This document shows, piece by piece, positions 31,921 through 40,732 of a DNA stretch of 64,000 nucleotides. The translations under genes were made by a program, and so were the position numbers. The DNA lies in contig NZ_DASVSF010000103.1 in the NCBI RefSeq assembly GCF_036388275.1, forward strand, positions 33,151-97,150, read 5' to 3'. Below the pieces are notes generated by a model that saw only the letters and a list, made by a program, of their open reading frames with translations, made no database searches and had not been told where the DNA came from. Position 1 is the stretch's first letter, and each line of letters opens with the position of its first letter. This DNA is from Longimicrobium sp. (GTDB taxonomy: Bacteria; Gemmatimonadota; Gemmatimonadetes; Longimicrobiales; Longimicrobiaceae).

Positions 31921-32601
31921 ATGCGCTACGACGAGGGCTACGGCCGCGGATACGGGCGGCACGACGGCTGGGAGTACCGCATGCCCCCCGGTGGTCGGGG
32001 CTACGACCGGGGATACCGCCAGGCCGGCGGCCCGTGGAATGGCGAGCGGCCCTGGGTGGGCGGCTACCGCGAGGGCTACCAGGGCGGAAGCGGCGGCTAC
32101 CCCATCGGTGGCGGCCCGCGCTACCTGGATGATAACGGTGGACGCGCGGACCACGAGCACGGGTACCGCCGCCCGCGGGGGCAGCAGGGCGGGGGCGGGC
32201 GCGACGGCACCTACTTCTTCCGTGGCCGTGCGGGCTACGGCGGCGATTTCCACGCCGGCTCGGGCGGCCACGGGACCTACGACGACCCGAGGAGCGGCAC
32301 TGGCTTCAGCGGACGGGGCGGGTACGCCCGCGACTTCGGCGGGCGGGGCGGCGGATACGGGCGGGACTTCGGGGCGCGGGGCGGCTACGGGGGCGACTTC
32401 AACGTGACCAACCGCGGTCGCAACGACGAACACGGCGCCCGGCGCGAGTTCCAGAACGAGGGGCGCCCCGAGGGCGATCACCCGCGGTACAGCCCGGTCG
32501 GCGGCACGTGGAGGCCGATGGGCGGCTCGTACCTGGCGCGGCCCGATCCGCGCGACGTAGAGGACGTTCGCTGGACCAGCGAGACCACCCGCTGGTTCTG
32601 A
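31921..32601 (+). CDS. Low-complexity Gly/Arg/Tyr-rich protein
   Basis: I start at ATG 31921 behind AAGGAG, giving 226 residues. The sequence is built from GYGRGYGRHDG, RGYDRGYRQ, GRGGYARDFGGRGGGYGRDF and GARGGYGGDF units, with almost no hydrophobic core. Such RGG/YG tracts resemble disordered RNA-binding and condensate-forming proteins. The C-terminal 30 residues (SYLARPDPRDVEDVRWTSETTRWF) are less repetitive and may be a small folded or docking segment. No signal peptide is visible, so it is probably cytoplasmic. Confidence 0.75.
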   Translation: MRYDEGYGRGYGRHDGWEYRMPPGGRGYDRGYRQAGGPWNGERPWVGGYREGYQGGSGGYPIGGGPRYLDDNGGRADHEHGYRRPRGQQGGGGRDGTYFFRGRAGYGGDFHAGSGGHGTYDDPRSGTGFSGRGGYARDFGGRGGGYGRDFGARGGYGGDFNVTNRGRNDEHGARREFQNEGRPEGDHPRYSPVGGTWRPMGGSYLARPDPRDVEDVRWTSETTRWF

Positions 32602-32821
32602 TCGGTGGGGATGAAGGAGGCGCCGGGGTTCGGCGCCTTCTTCGCGTTCCGGGGTGCGGATCGGCGGCGGGCGTGGGAACGAATCGTGCTCTGTCCACCG
32701 CCCGCGCGCCCCTCCGGGCCTGCGTTCCAAGCTTTCGCGCGCCCGCCGTCCCTGGACGGCGGCGGCTTTCCGGCCGTGTTCTGGCCAGCCCGGAGCGTTC
32801 AAATCGACGGCAGTCACTCAC

Positions 32822-33493
32822 GTGAGCGAAACCATTCGCACCGACACCTCCGGAGCCATCGCGGTGGCCGACCCTCTCGCCGTTCGGGCCAACAAGCTCG
32901 AGCTCCTGGAGCGCCTGGCCGACGCGCTGGCCCACGAGATCAAGAACCCGCTGCACTCCATGGTCATCAACCTGGAAGTGCTGAAGCGGAAGCTTGGCCG
33001 CATTCCCGGCGGCGACGAGGTGCTGCGCTACACCAACGTGCTGGGCGAAGAGCTGGACCGGGTGAGCCGCCGCGTGGAACTCCTGCTGCGCCTTTCCCGC
33101 CCCGACCGCGGCAGCGAAGAAATCACCCTCACCGAGCTGGTGGAAGAGGTGATGGAGCTGGTGCAGCTGGAGGCGCGGCACAGGGAGGCCCGGGTGGAGT
33201 ACAATACGGAGGGAGCCATGGCCCGCGTGCGCGTGGGACGTCAGCCCGCCCGGCAGATCATCCTGAACCTGGTGCTCGACGCGCTCGAGGCGCTGCCCAG
33301 CGGCGAAACCCTTCACGTCACCGTGCGTGGCGAAGACGGGCGTTCCACGCTGACCATCCAGGCGTCCACGGCGCCGGGCGCCACGCAGGGCGACCGCACC
33401 GGAGTGGCGTCGCTGCTGGCCGAAAGCGTCGGCGGGCAGGTCTGGGCGCAGGACGGCAAGCGCACGTTCGTCCTGCCGTCGGGCCGGGCCTGA
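32822..33493 (+). CDS. Histidine kinase-like protein with intact H-box and degenerate ATP-binding domain
   Basis: From GTG 32822 this is a 223-residue protein without any sensor domain. It has a good HisKA dimerisation helix with the phosphoacceptor (RLADALAHEIKNPLHSMVINLEVL, His about 38). The C-terminal domain keeps parts of the fold (RQIILNLVLDALEAL, VASLLAESVGGQVWAQ) but lacks the DxGxG and GxGxG boxes needed for ATP. It is followed by a sigma-54 response regulator. It may be a phosphotransfer partner or pseudokinase. The start is uncertain. Confidence 0.78.
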   Translation: MSETIRTDTSGAIAVADPLAVRANKLELLERLADALAHEIKNPLHSMVINLEVLKRKLGRIPGGDEVLRYTNVLGEELDRVSRRVELLLRLSRPDRGSEEITLTELVEEVMELVQLEARHREARVEYNTEGAMARVRVGRQPARQIILNLVLDALEALPSGETLHVTVRGEDGRSTLTIQASTAPGATQGDRTGVASLLAESVGGQVWAQDGKRTFVLPSGRA

Positions 33494-33524
33494 AACACGG
33501 GCTACCTCGTTCCATCCCAAGCGG

Positions 33525-33554
33525 TTGACCACACACGCCACCGGTCGGTATCTT
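33525..33554 (+). promoter_or_regulatory. Sigma-70-type promoter of the sigma-54 regulator gene
   Basis: TTGACC (33525-33530) and TATCTT (33549-33554) are 18 bases apart, about 46 bases before the ATG at 33601. The regulator can thus be expressed apart from the upstream kinase-like gene. Confidence 0.65.
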
Positions 33555-33600
33555 GAAACGTTCCATACAAGTTGCGATTCCATCCCGACGACCCACGGGT

Positions 33601-34965
<1,365 letters not shown>

Positions 34966-34993
34966 CCGGCACCTCGCCCTACGTACGCGAACG

Positions 34994-35030
34994 GCCGCGC
35001 ACCGACCCAGTCGGTGCGCGGCTTTTCTGT
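34994..35030 (+). terminator. Terminator after the sigma-54 regulator gene
   Basis: A perfect 12-bp stem GCCGCGCACCGA/TCGGTGCGCGGC (34994-35005 with 35011-35022) with a 5-base loop is followed by TTTTCTGT. Confidence 0.92.
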
Positions 35031-35054
35031 GCCGTCCGTGGCGGGAGATATGGC

Positions 35055-35083
35055 TTGGACCACAGTGGATCGGACCGTAGCTT
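35055..35083 (+). promoter_or_regulatory. Possible promoter giving a leaderless transcript of the DUF2283-DUF433 gene
   Basis: TTGGAC (35055-35060) and TAGCTT (35078-35083) are 17 bases apart, and the ATG follows 7 bases later. Transcription would start at or next to the start codon. No Shine-Dalgarno is visible, which fits. Confidence 0.4.
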
Positions 35084-35090
35084 TCTCCTC

Positions 35091-35606
35091 ATGACTACCG
35101 TCCATTACGATCCGCTCAGCGACGCGCTCTACATCGCGTTCCTCCGGGGCCGCAACGCCATCGGGATTGAGTTGAGCGACAACGTGCTCCTTCGGATCGA
35201 CCAGTCAGAGGTAGTCGGGCTGACGCTCTTCAACTCCTCGTTTCTTGGGCAGCAGGAGGAGCTGGATACGCTCCGCTTTCCGCTCACCGGGTTCGCGGAA
35301 CTGGATGCGGATCTGTATGAGCTCGCACGCGAGGTGATGCGGGAATCCAATAAGGCCATGGGCATGATCCCCGGAGGCGTGATCACCGTTGATCCCGGCA
35401 TCCTGGGCGGAACTCCCGTTTTCACCGGTACCCGCGTCCCGGTGGACAGCTTGTGGGCTCACCTCGAGGCAGGTGACAGCCTGGATGATTTCCTCGACGG
35501 ATTTCCCGGCGTCTCCCGCGAACAGGCGAAGCAGTGCTGCGCACGCGTGTGCGCTGGGTGTGTTCGCCCGAGTCTTGCTAGAGCATCTGCGCTCGATCAG
35601 CAGTGA
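35091..35606 (+). CDS. DUF2283-DUF433 fusion protein, possibly frameshifted at its end
   Basis: This 171-residue protein starts MTTVHYDPLSDALYIAFL. Residues 1-70 match DUF2283 (YDPLSDALYIAF, GIELSDNVLLRID). Residues 105-160 match DUF433 (GVITVDPGILGGTPVFTGTRVPVDSLWAHLEAGDSLDDFLDGFPGVSREQA). DUF433 proteins are usually antitoxins of DUF5615 or PIN-like toxins, but no toxin follows. The last 27 residues are Cys/Arg-rich and unlike the family. Another frame there reads ALGVFARVLLEHLRSI, which looks more like a DUF433 end, so a late frameshift is possible. Confidence 0.75.
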   Translation: MTTVHYDPLSDALYIAFLRGRNAIGIELSDNVLLRIDQSEVVGLTLFNSSFLGQQEELDTLRFPLTGFAELDADLYELAREVMRESNKAMGMIPGGVITVDPGILGGTPVFTGTRVPVDSLWAHLEAGDSLDDFLDGFPGVSREQAKQCCARVCAGCVRPSLARASALDQQ

Positions 35607-35635
35607 CGCGGGCCACGTTGAATGAGGGTGAATCG

Positions 35636-35866
35636 ATGGCGATGATGGACGAGTTGGTGCAGCAGATCGCGACGCGGACGGGACTGCCGCAGGACAAGGC
35701 GATGCAGGCGGCGCAGGCCGCCATCGAGTTCCTGGACGGCCGCCTTCCGCCTCCCATCGGTGGCAACTTGAAGCGCCTGACCGGCGAGGGTGGTGGCACC
35801 GGCGGTGGTGGCATCCCCGACCTGGGCGACGTGGCTGGCAAGCTGGGCGGCATGTTCGGCCGATGA
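35636..35866 (+). CDS. Small protein of unknown function (76 residues)
   Basis: I start at ATG 35636, behind GAGGGTGA. The first 45 residues form an amphipathic helical unit (DELVQQIATRTGLPQDKAMQAAQAAIEFLDGRLP) that resembles DUF2267/DUF2780-type helices. A Gly-rich linker and a short LGDVAGKLGGMFG tail follow. It may be cotranscribed with the ATPase gene downstream. Confidence 0.7.
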   Translation: MAMMDELVQQIATRTGLPQDKAMQAAQAAIEFLDGRLPPPIGGNLKRLTGEGGGTGGGGIPDLGDVAGKLGGMFGR

Positions 35867-35942
35867 ACCCTGCGCGGCCGGTCCGGGTATCCGGGCCGGC
35901 CGTTTCCCACAGCGATCCACCTCTCGCCTGGCGCACGACTCA

Positions 35943-37538
35943 ATGAATTCCGACGTCCTGAACGCGGCCCGCACGGCCTTTCCCGCATCCACCGGAACCA
36001 TCACCCTTGGCGCCGTGGTGCACGAGGGTGCCTGCGCGCCGGAGCCGCTGGTGTCGCTGCCCCTGTCGATGATGAACCGCCACGGGCTGATCGCCGGGGC
36101 CACGGGCACGGGCAAGACCAAGTCGCTGCAGCTGATCGCCGAGCAGCTGTCGAACGCCGGCGTCCCCGTCTTCCTTTCCGACGTGAAGGGCGACCTGAGT
36201 GGCATCGGCGTCCCGGGCGAGGCGGGCGATCGCGTGAAGCAGCGTGCCTCCGACACCGGCTACGCCTGGCAGCCCGCGGGGATGCCGGTGGAGTACCTGA
36301 GCCTTTCGGGGAAGCTGGGCGCGCAGCTGCGGGCCACCGTGTCTTCCTTCGGCCCGCTGCTGCTGGCCAAGGTGCTGGGCCTGAACGAAACGCAGTCCAG
36401 CGTGCTGACCCTGGTCTTCAAGTACTGCGACGACAAAGGCCTGCTGCTGCTGGATTTGTCGGACCTGCGCGCGGCGCTCCGCTACCTGTCGGAAGAGGGC
36501 GCCGACGAGCTGAAGGAGTACGGCGGGATGTCGAAGCAGACCGTGGGCGTGCTGCTTCGCGAACTGGTGGAGCTGGAGGCGCAGGACGCCGAGCGGTTCT
36601 TCGGCGAGCCGGAGTTCGATCTGGACGACCTGCTGAAGACGGCGCCGGACGGGCGCGGGATCGTGAGCGTGCTGGAACTGCAGGACGTGCAGGAAACGCC
36701 CGCGCTGTTCAGCACCTTCATGCTGTGGATGCTCGCCACGCTGTACCACACCCTTCCGGAGATGGGCGACGTTGCCCAGCCCAAGCTGGTGTTCTTCTTC
36801 GACGAGGCGCACCTGCTGTTCGACGGCGCCAGCAAGGCGCTGGTGGACCAGGTGGAGCAGGTGGTGCGGCTGATCCGCTCCAAGGGCGTAGGCGTGTTCT
36901 TCATCACCCAGAACCCGCGCGACGTGCCGCCCGAAATCCTGGGCCAGCTGGGCCACCGCGTTCAGCACGCCCTGCGCGCCTTTACCCCGGACGACGAAAA
37001 GGCGCTGAAGTCCGCCGCGCGCACGTTTCCGAAGACGACGTTCTACGACGTGGAGGAAACGCTGACCACGCTGGGCATCGGCGAGGCGCTAGTCACGACG
37101 CTGTCCCCGTCGGGCGTGCCCAGCCAGCCGTTCGCCGTGCGCATGGTGCCGCCCTCGTCGCGGATGGGCCCGCTGACCGCGGACGAGCTGCAGGCCCGCA
37201 TCGGCGCCTCGGAGCAGGTGCGGAGGTACGCGCAGGAGATCGACCGTGAAAGCGCCCGCGAGATGCTGGAGGAGCGTGCGGGGCAGGCGCAGGAGGCGGA
37301 GGACGGGGCGGAGGCTGCTCCCCGGGGCTCCGGCCGGGTGCCGGACTACGACCGCGCTCCACGCACCGCCACGCGAAAGTCGTCGCGCTCGGCCGATGGC
37401 GACCCCGAGCCGCGCCGGGGTCGCAAGGAGCGCGGGACGGTGGAGCAGATCCTTCGTTCGCCCGTCGCCAAGTCTGCCGTGAACACCCTGGTCCGCGGAC
37501 TGGTGGGTGCCCTGCTGGGTGGACGCAGGAGACGGTGA
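35943..37538 (+). CDS. HerA/VirB4-like ATPase of the DUF853 family
   Basis: This 531-residue protein starts MNSDVLNAARTAFPASTGTI (ATG 35943). It has Walker A GATGTGKTKS (about 44-53), SDVKGDLSGIG, Walker B KLVFFFDEAHLLFDGAS, and the ITQNPRDVPPEILGQLGHRVQHALRAF sensor region, the pattern of the DUF853 (YjgR) HerA-like ATPases. The C-terminal 80 residues are charged and disordered, ending in a basic helix (VNTLVRGLVGALLGGRRRR). The family is thought to pump or translocate DNA or protein, but no substrate is established. Confidence 0.9.
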   Translation: MNSDVLNAARTAFPASTGTITLGAVVHEGACAPEPLVSLPLSMMNRHGLIAGATGTGKTKSLQLIAEQLSNAGVPVFLSDVKGDLSGIGVPGEAGDRVKQRASDTGYAWQPAGMPVEYLSLSGKLGAQLRATVSSFGPLLLAKVLGLNETQSSVLTLVFKYCDDKGLLLLDLSDLRAALRYLSEEGADELKEYGGMSKQTVGVLLRELVELEAQDAERFFGEPEFDLDDLLKTAPDGRGIVSVLELQDVQETPALFSTFMLWMLATLYHTLPEMGDVAQPKLVFFFDEAHLLFDGASKALVDQVEQVVRLIRSKGVGVFFITQNPRDVPPEILGQLGHRVQHALRAFTPDDEKALKSAARTFPKTTFYDVEETLTTLGIGEALVTTLSPSGVPSQPFAVRMVPPSSRMGPLTADELQARIGASEQVRRYAQEIDRESAREMLEERAGQAQEAEDGAEAAPRGSGRVPDYDRAPRTATRKSSRSADGDPEPRRGRKERGTVEQILRSPVAKSAVNTLVRGLVGALLGGRRRR

Positions 37539-37677
37539 GCGGCGTTCAGATCAGCCCCGAGGCGGGGGAGCATACGTTTCGCCACACTTTGCAGAAGTGA
37601 GCGCAAGCCCGCGCGAACATTGGACAAAGCCGCGCGTCAGCTCGAACGCGCGGCTCCCATTTTCGGGGCCCTTTCGG

Positions 37678-37693
37678 TGGCATGGCGATTGCC
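37678..37693 (+). promoter_or_regulatory. Sigma-54-type promoter upstream of the receiver protein
   Basis: TGGCATGGCGATTGCC has the GG (37679-37680) and GC (37691-37692) dinucleotides exactly 10 bases apart, and matches TGGCAYG-N4-TTGC. The start of transcription would be near 37704, about 60 bases before the ATG at 37767. Two sigma-54 activators are encoded in this window. Confidence 0.65.
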
Positions 37694-37766
37694 CTTGAAC
37701 ACCTCCCGAGGAGCAAAGGCAGGGAGCCAGCGTCTCGGTGGGACGCCGCACCGGAGGTACCAGAGG

Positions 37767-38162
37767 ATGGCGGCACAACGCATACTCGTCATCGAGGACG
37801 AGGCAGCCGCGCGCGAGGCGCTGAAGAGCCTGCTCGACGAGGAGGGCTACACCGTCTGCACGGCCGAAAGCGGCAGGCGCGGCCTGGAGCGGCTCGAGGA
37901 CTTTCGCCCGGACACGGTGGTGTGCGACTTCTACCTCCCCGACATCGACGGGCTGCAGGTGGTGCGCGCCATCCGCTCGGCGGGCGACAGCGGGGTGCGC
38001 GTGATCATCATCACGGCCGGGTGCGGCGGCGAAGAGGCCGAGAGCACGCTGCGCCGCGAGGCCGACTTCTTCTTCCAGAAGCCGCTGGACCTGCGCCGCT
38101 TCCGCGACGTCCTGCAGGCCGAGGGCGACGCGGAGCACCACGGCGCGCTCGCGCTTCACTGA
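37767..38162 (+). CDS. Single-domain response regulator
   Basis: This 131-residue protein starts MAAQRILVIEDEAAAREALK (ATG 37767, after AGAGG). It is a stand-alone receiver: acidic pair ED at 9-10, phospho-Asp in VVCDFYLPDIDG, Thr in IIITAG, and Lys in FFFQKPLD. There is no output domain, so it works by binding partners. The sigma-54-type promoter upstream suggests control by one of the NtrC-type activators here. The YtxH gene follows 18 bases later. Confidence 0.88.
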   Translation: MAAQRILVIEDEAAAREALKSLLDEEGYTVCTAESGRRGLERLEDFRPDTVVCDFYLPDIDGLQVVRAIRSAGDSGVRVIIITAGCGGEEAESTLRREADFFFQKPLDLRRFRDVLQAEGDAEHHGALALH

Positions 38163-38180
38163 CATACTCCATCGAGCGAC

Positions 38181-38618
38181 ATGCGTGAGGACCTGGGGCA
38201 GCCGCGGATCGTGATCGAGGAGCGGGGCGGGGGAGCCGGCTCCTTTCTGCTGGGCGTGCTGGTAGGCGCGGGTGCCGCGCTGCTGCTGGCGCCGCGTAGC
38301 GGGCGCGAGACCCAGCGCGAGATCCGCGGCTTCGTCACCGGGCGCGTAGACGCGGTCCGCGGCGCGGTGGATACGCGTGTCGAGCAAGCCCGGACGGCGG
38401 TGGACGAGGGGCGGTCGGCGGCCGCGCAGGCGCGCGCCGAGCTGCAGCGGCGGGTGCAAGAGGCCAAGGCCTCGTACCGCGGCGGCCAGCGCCCCGATGC
38501 CCCCCGCGCCCCGGCGCTGCAGCTGGCGGTTTCCGCGCCTCCCGTACAGGAGGTGGTGATCACCGAGGTGACCACCGAAGCCGACGTGGGAGACCTGGCG
38601 GGCGGCGAAGTTCGTTGA
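38181..38618 (+). CDS. YtxH-like membrane-anchored protein
   Basis: This 145-residue protein has an N-terminal Gly/Ala-rich hydrophobic segment (about 20-40, GAGSFLLGVLVGAGAALLLAP) followed by RSGRETQREIRGFV, the pattern of YtxH-family proteins. A long Ala/Arg/Glu-rich amphipathic helix (about 50-100) and a Val/Glu-rich tail follow. YtxH proteins are linked to general stress. It is probably cotranscribed with the receiver gene under the same promoter. Confidence 0.75.
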   Translation: MREDLGQPRIVIEERGGGAGSFLLGVLVGAGAALLLAPRSGRETQREIRGFVTGRVDAVRGAVDTRVEQARTAVDEGRSAAAQARAELQRRVQEAKASYRGGQRPDAPRAPALQLAVSAPPVQEVVITEVTTEADVGDLAGGEVR

Positions 38619-38644
38619 CGGCGTGGCGCGGCCGGACCTAGCTT
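38615..38644 (+). promoter_or_regulatory. Promoter of the YihY gene, probably leaderless
   Basis: TTGACG (38615-38620) and TAGCTT (38639-38644) are 18 bases apart. The ATG comes only 6 bases after the -10 box, so the transcript would start at the start codon. The -35 box overlaps the stop of the YtxH gene. Confidence 0.5.
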
Positions 38645-38650
38645 GGCTGC

Positions 38651-39592
38651 ATGGCCGAACCCACCGTTCCCCCCAGTCGCGCCGCGATACTGCGAAGGGC
38701 CGCCCGTGCGGCCCTTTCGCGCGTTCTCGGCGGCTGGGCGGAGTTCGGGCGGCGGGTGTACATCAAGGCCGGCGAGGACGACATCTTCTTCCTGGCCGGC
38801 GGCATCGCCTTCAACGTGCTGGTGGCGGCCGTTCCGTTTCTGCTGATGCTCATCGCCATCTTCGGCTACGTGCTGAAGGCGGCGGTGAACGATCCGCAGC
38901 AGGCCGCGGTGGAGTACGTGCTCTCCATCCTGCCGCCCTCGCAGCGCATCGTTACGCTCACCCGTTCCCTCGTGGGCGAGGTGGTGGCGGGGCGCACTCG
39001 GTTCGGCATCCTGGGCCTGGTGCTGTTCATCTGGTCGTCCACGCGGCTGGTAGCCAGCCTTCGCTCGGTGCTCAAGCACATTTTCGACCTGCCGGAAGAG
39101 CGGCCGATCATCGCGGGGATGTTCTTCGACCTGCAGATGGTGCTGGTGGCGGGAACGCTGTTCGTGTTCAACACGGGCATCACCGTCGCCGTCGAGGCGG
39201 CGCAGGCGTACGGGGTGCGGTGGCTGGGCCTTTCGGCCTATCCCGAGGTGCAGTCGGTTCAGCGGGCGCTGGCGCGGATCCTGGCGTTCTGCTTCATCCT
39301 GCTGATGTTCGTGCTGATGTACCGCTATCTTCCCAAGCGGAAGACGCCGTGGCGCATCGCGCTGGTGGCGGCGGTGTTCACCTCGGTGTCGTGGGAGCTG
39401 CTGAAGGGGATCTTCGCGTGGTACGTCACCTACGTCAGCGACTGGCGGACGACGTACGGAACGCTGGCCTCTCTGATCCTGCTCGTGTTTTGGATATATT
39501 ACTCGGCCATCGTGTTCGTGCTGGGCGGCGAAGTGGCCCAGGTGTACGACCTGATGCGCATCCGGCGCAAGCAGAGGGAGCTGTTGGAATGA
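38651..39592 (+). CDS. YihY/BrkB-family inner membrane protein
   Basis: This 313-residue protein has six hydrophobic segments and the YihY pattern: EDDIFFLAGGIAFNVLVAAVPFLLMLIAIFGYVL, LVLFIWSSTRLVASLRSVLKHIFDLPEERP, YRYLPKRKTPWRIALVAAVFTSVSWELLKGIFAWYV, and SLILLVFWIYYSAIVFVLGGEVAQVY. It is an integral inner-membrane protein; the family is not RNase BN despite older naming. Its stop overlaps the L,D-transpeptidase start by 4 bases. Confidence 0.92.
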   Translation: MAEPTVPPSRAAILRRAARAALSRVLGGWAEFGRRVYIKAGEDDIFFLAGGIAFNVLVAAVPFLLMLIAIFGYVLKAAVNDPQQAAVEYVLSILPPSQRIVTLTRSLVGEVVAGRTRFGILGLVLFIWSSTRLVASLRSVLKHIFDLPEERPIIAGMFFDLQMVLVAGTLFVFNTGITVAVEAAQAYGVRWLGLSAYPEVQSVQRALARILAFCFILLMFVLMYRYLPKRKTPWRIALVAAVFTSVSWELLKGIFAWYVTYVSDWRTTYGTLASLILLVFWIYYSAIVFVLGGEVAQVYDLMRIRRKQRELLE

Positions 39593-40218
39593 TCAAGTGC
39601 GTGAGTGCGTTGGGGCGTGAGTGCGGGAATGGCTTTGGCGTGGCGCTGGGGCTGGTGCTCGCCCTCGTCTTCGGCGGGGTGGAGGCCGGTGCGCAGACGC
39701 TGCCCGGGAGCCCGCTGGCCCTGGCGCACGGCGTGGAACGCGAGGGCGCGGCCCGCTATCGCGATCCCCCGGTCGGTGCCGAGGGGCGGTACATTGTGGT
39801 GTCTCTCGCCGAGCACCGGCTGTACCTGATGGAAGAGGAGCGGGTGATCTGGTCGGCGCTGGTGGGCACCGGCACGGGCACGCGGCTGGAGGGCGCGGGG
39901 CAGAAGTGGGAGTTCAGCACCCCGCGCGGCATGTTCCGCGTGCAGCGCAAGGAAAAGGACCCGCGCTGGTACGTGCCCGACTGGGCCTACCTGGAGCGCG
40001 GCGTTCCCATCCCGGACCCCGGCTCCGAGGAGCGCTGGGAAGAGGGGATGCTGGGCACCACGGCGCTGTTCCTGGGCGAGGGCATCGCGCTGCACGGCAC
40101 CAACAAGCCCGAGCTGCTGGGCCAGGACGTGTCGCACGGGTGCATCCGCATGACCAACGAAGCGGCGCGCCAGTTGTACCACGAGGTAGAAGTCGGCACG
40201 CCGGTCTTCATCTACTGA
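39589..40218 (+). CDS. L,D-transpeptidase (YkuD domain)
   Basis: This 209-residue protein starts at ATG 39589, coupled to YihY by ATGA. It has a signal-like hydrophobic segment (about 15-32), then YIVVSLAEHRLYLMEEERVIWSALVGTGTG and the catalytic core IALHGTNKPELLGQDVSHGCIRMTNE with His and Cys in SHGCIRM. It cross-links or anchors peptidoglycan in the periplasm. The signal region encodes copies of the GTGAGTGC-type octamer seen elsewhere. Confidence 0.92.
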   Translation: MIKCVSALGRECGNGFGVALGLVLALVFGGVEAGAQTLPGSPLALAHGVEREGAARYRDPPVGAEGRYIVVSLAEHRLYLMEEERVIWSALVGTGTGTRLEGAGQKWEFSTPRGMFRVQRKEKDPRWYVPDWAYLERGVPIPDPGSEERWEEGMLGTTALFLGEGIALHGTNKPELLGQDVSHGCIRMTNEAARQLYHEVEVGTPVFIY

Positions 40219-40247
40219 CGCACTAACGCTCTCACGCACTGCCCTTC

Positions 40248-40712
40248 ATGCCAGAAGCAGCCGGCACCAAGACCGTCGTCAAGAATCGCAAGGCGCGCCA
40301 CGAGTACCATATTTTGGACACGTGGGAAGCCGGCATCGCCCTGCAGGGCACCGAGGTAAAGTCGCTGCGGCAGGGGCGCGCCAACCTGCAGGACTCGTTC
40401 GCCCGGATCAACGGGGGTGAAATGTGGCTTTACAACCTCCACATCTCGCCGTACGAGCAGGGCAACCGCTTCAACCACGACCCGCTTCGCCCCCGCAAGC
40501 TGCTGATGCACCGCAACGAGCTTCGCAAGCTCGTTGGCCAGGTGGAGCAGAAGGGGCTGACGATCGTTCCGCTCGACATCCACTTTTCGCGCGGGATCGC
40601 CAAGATCAACCTGGCGCTGGTGCGCGGAAAGCAGCTTCACGACAAGCGCCAGACGCTCAAGGAACGCGACGACCAGCGCGACATGCAGCGCGCGATCAAG
40701 GGCAGCTCATGA
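40248..40712 (+). CDS. smpB: SsrA-binding protein SmpB
   Basis: This 154-residue protein has the complete SmpB body: VVKNRKARHEYHILDTWEAGIALQGTEVKSLRQGRANLQDSFARI, then NLHISPYEQGNRFNHDPLRPRKLLMHR, and the basic tail RGKQLHDKRQTLKERD. It brings tmRNA to stalled ribosomes. I did not find ssrA in the window. The gene follows the L,D-transpeptidase by 29 bases and is followed by an amidase gene. Confidence 0.97.
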   Translation: MPEAAGTKTVVKNRKARHEYHILDTWEAGIALQGTEVKSLRQGRANLQDSFARINGGEMWLYNLHISPYEQGNRFNHDPLRPRKLLMHRNELRKLVGQVEQKGLTIVPLDIHFSRGIAKINLALVRGKQLHDKRQTLKERDDQRDMQRAIKGSS

Positions 40713-40732
40713 CCTTTCCCGGAGAAGCCCGC

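Noticed and set aside
40713..40732. ssrA (tmRNA) next to smpB
   Set aside because: The amidase gene follows almost at once, and no tRNA-like ends or tag frame were seen in the neighbourhood.
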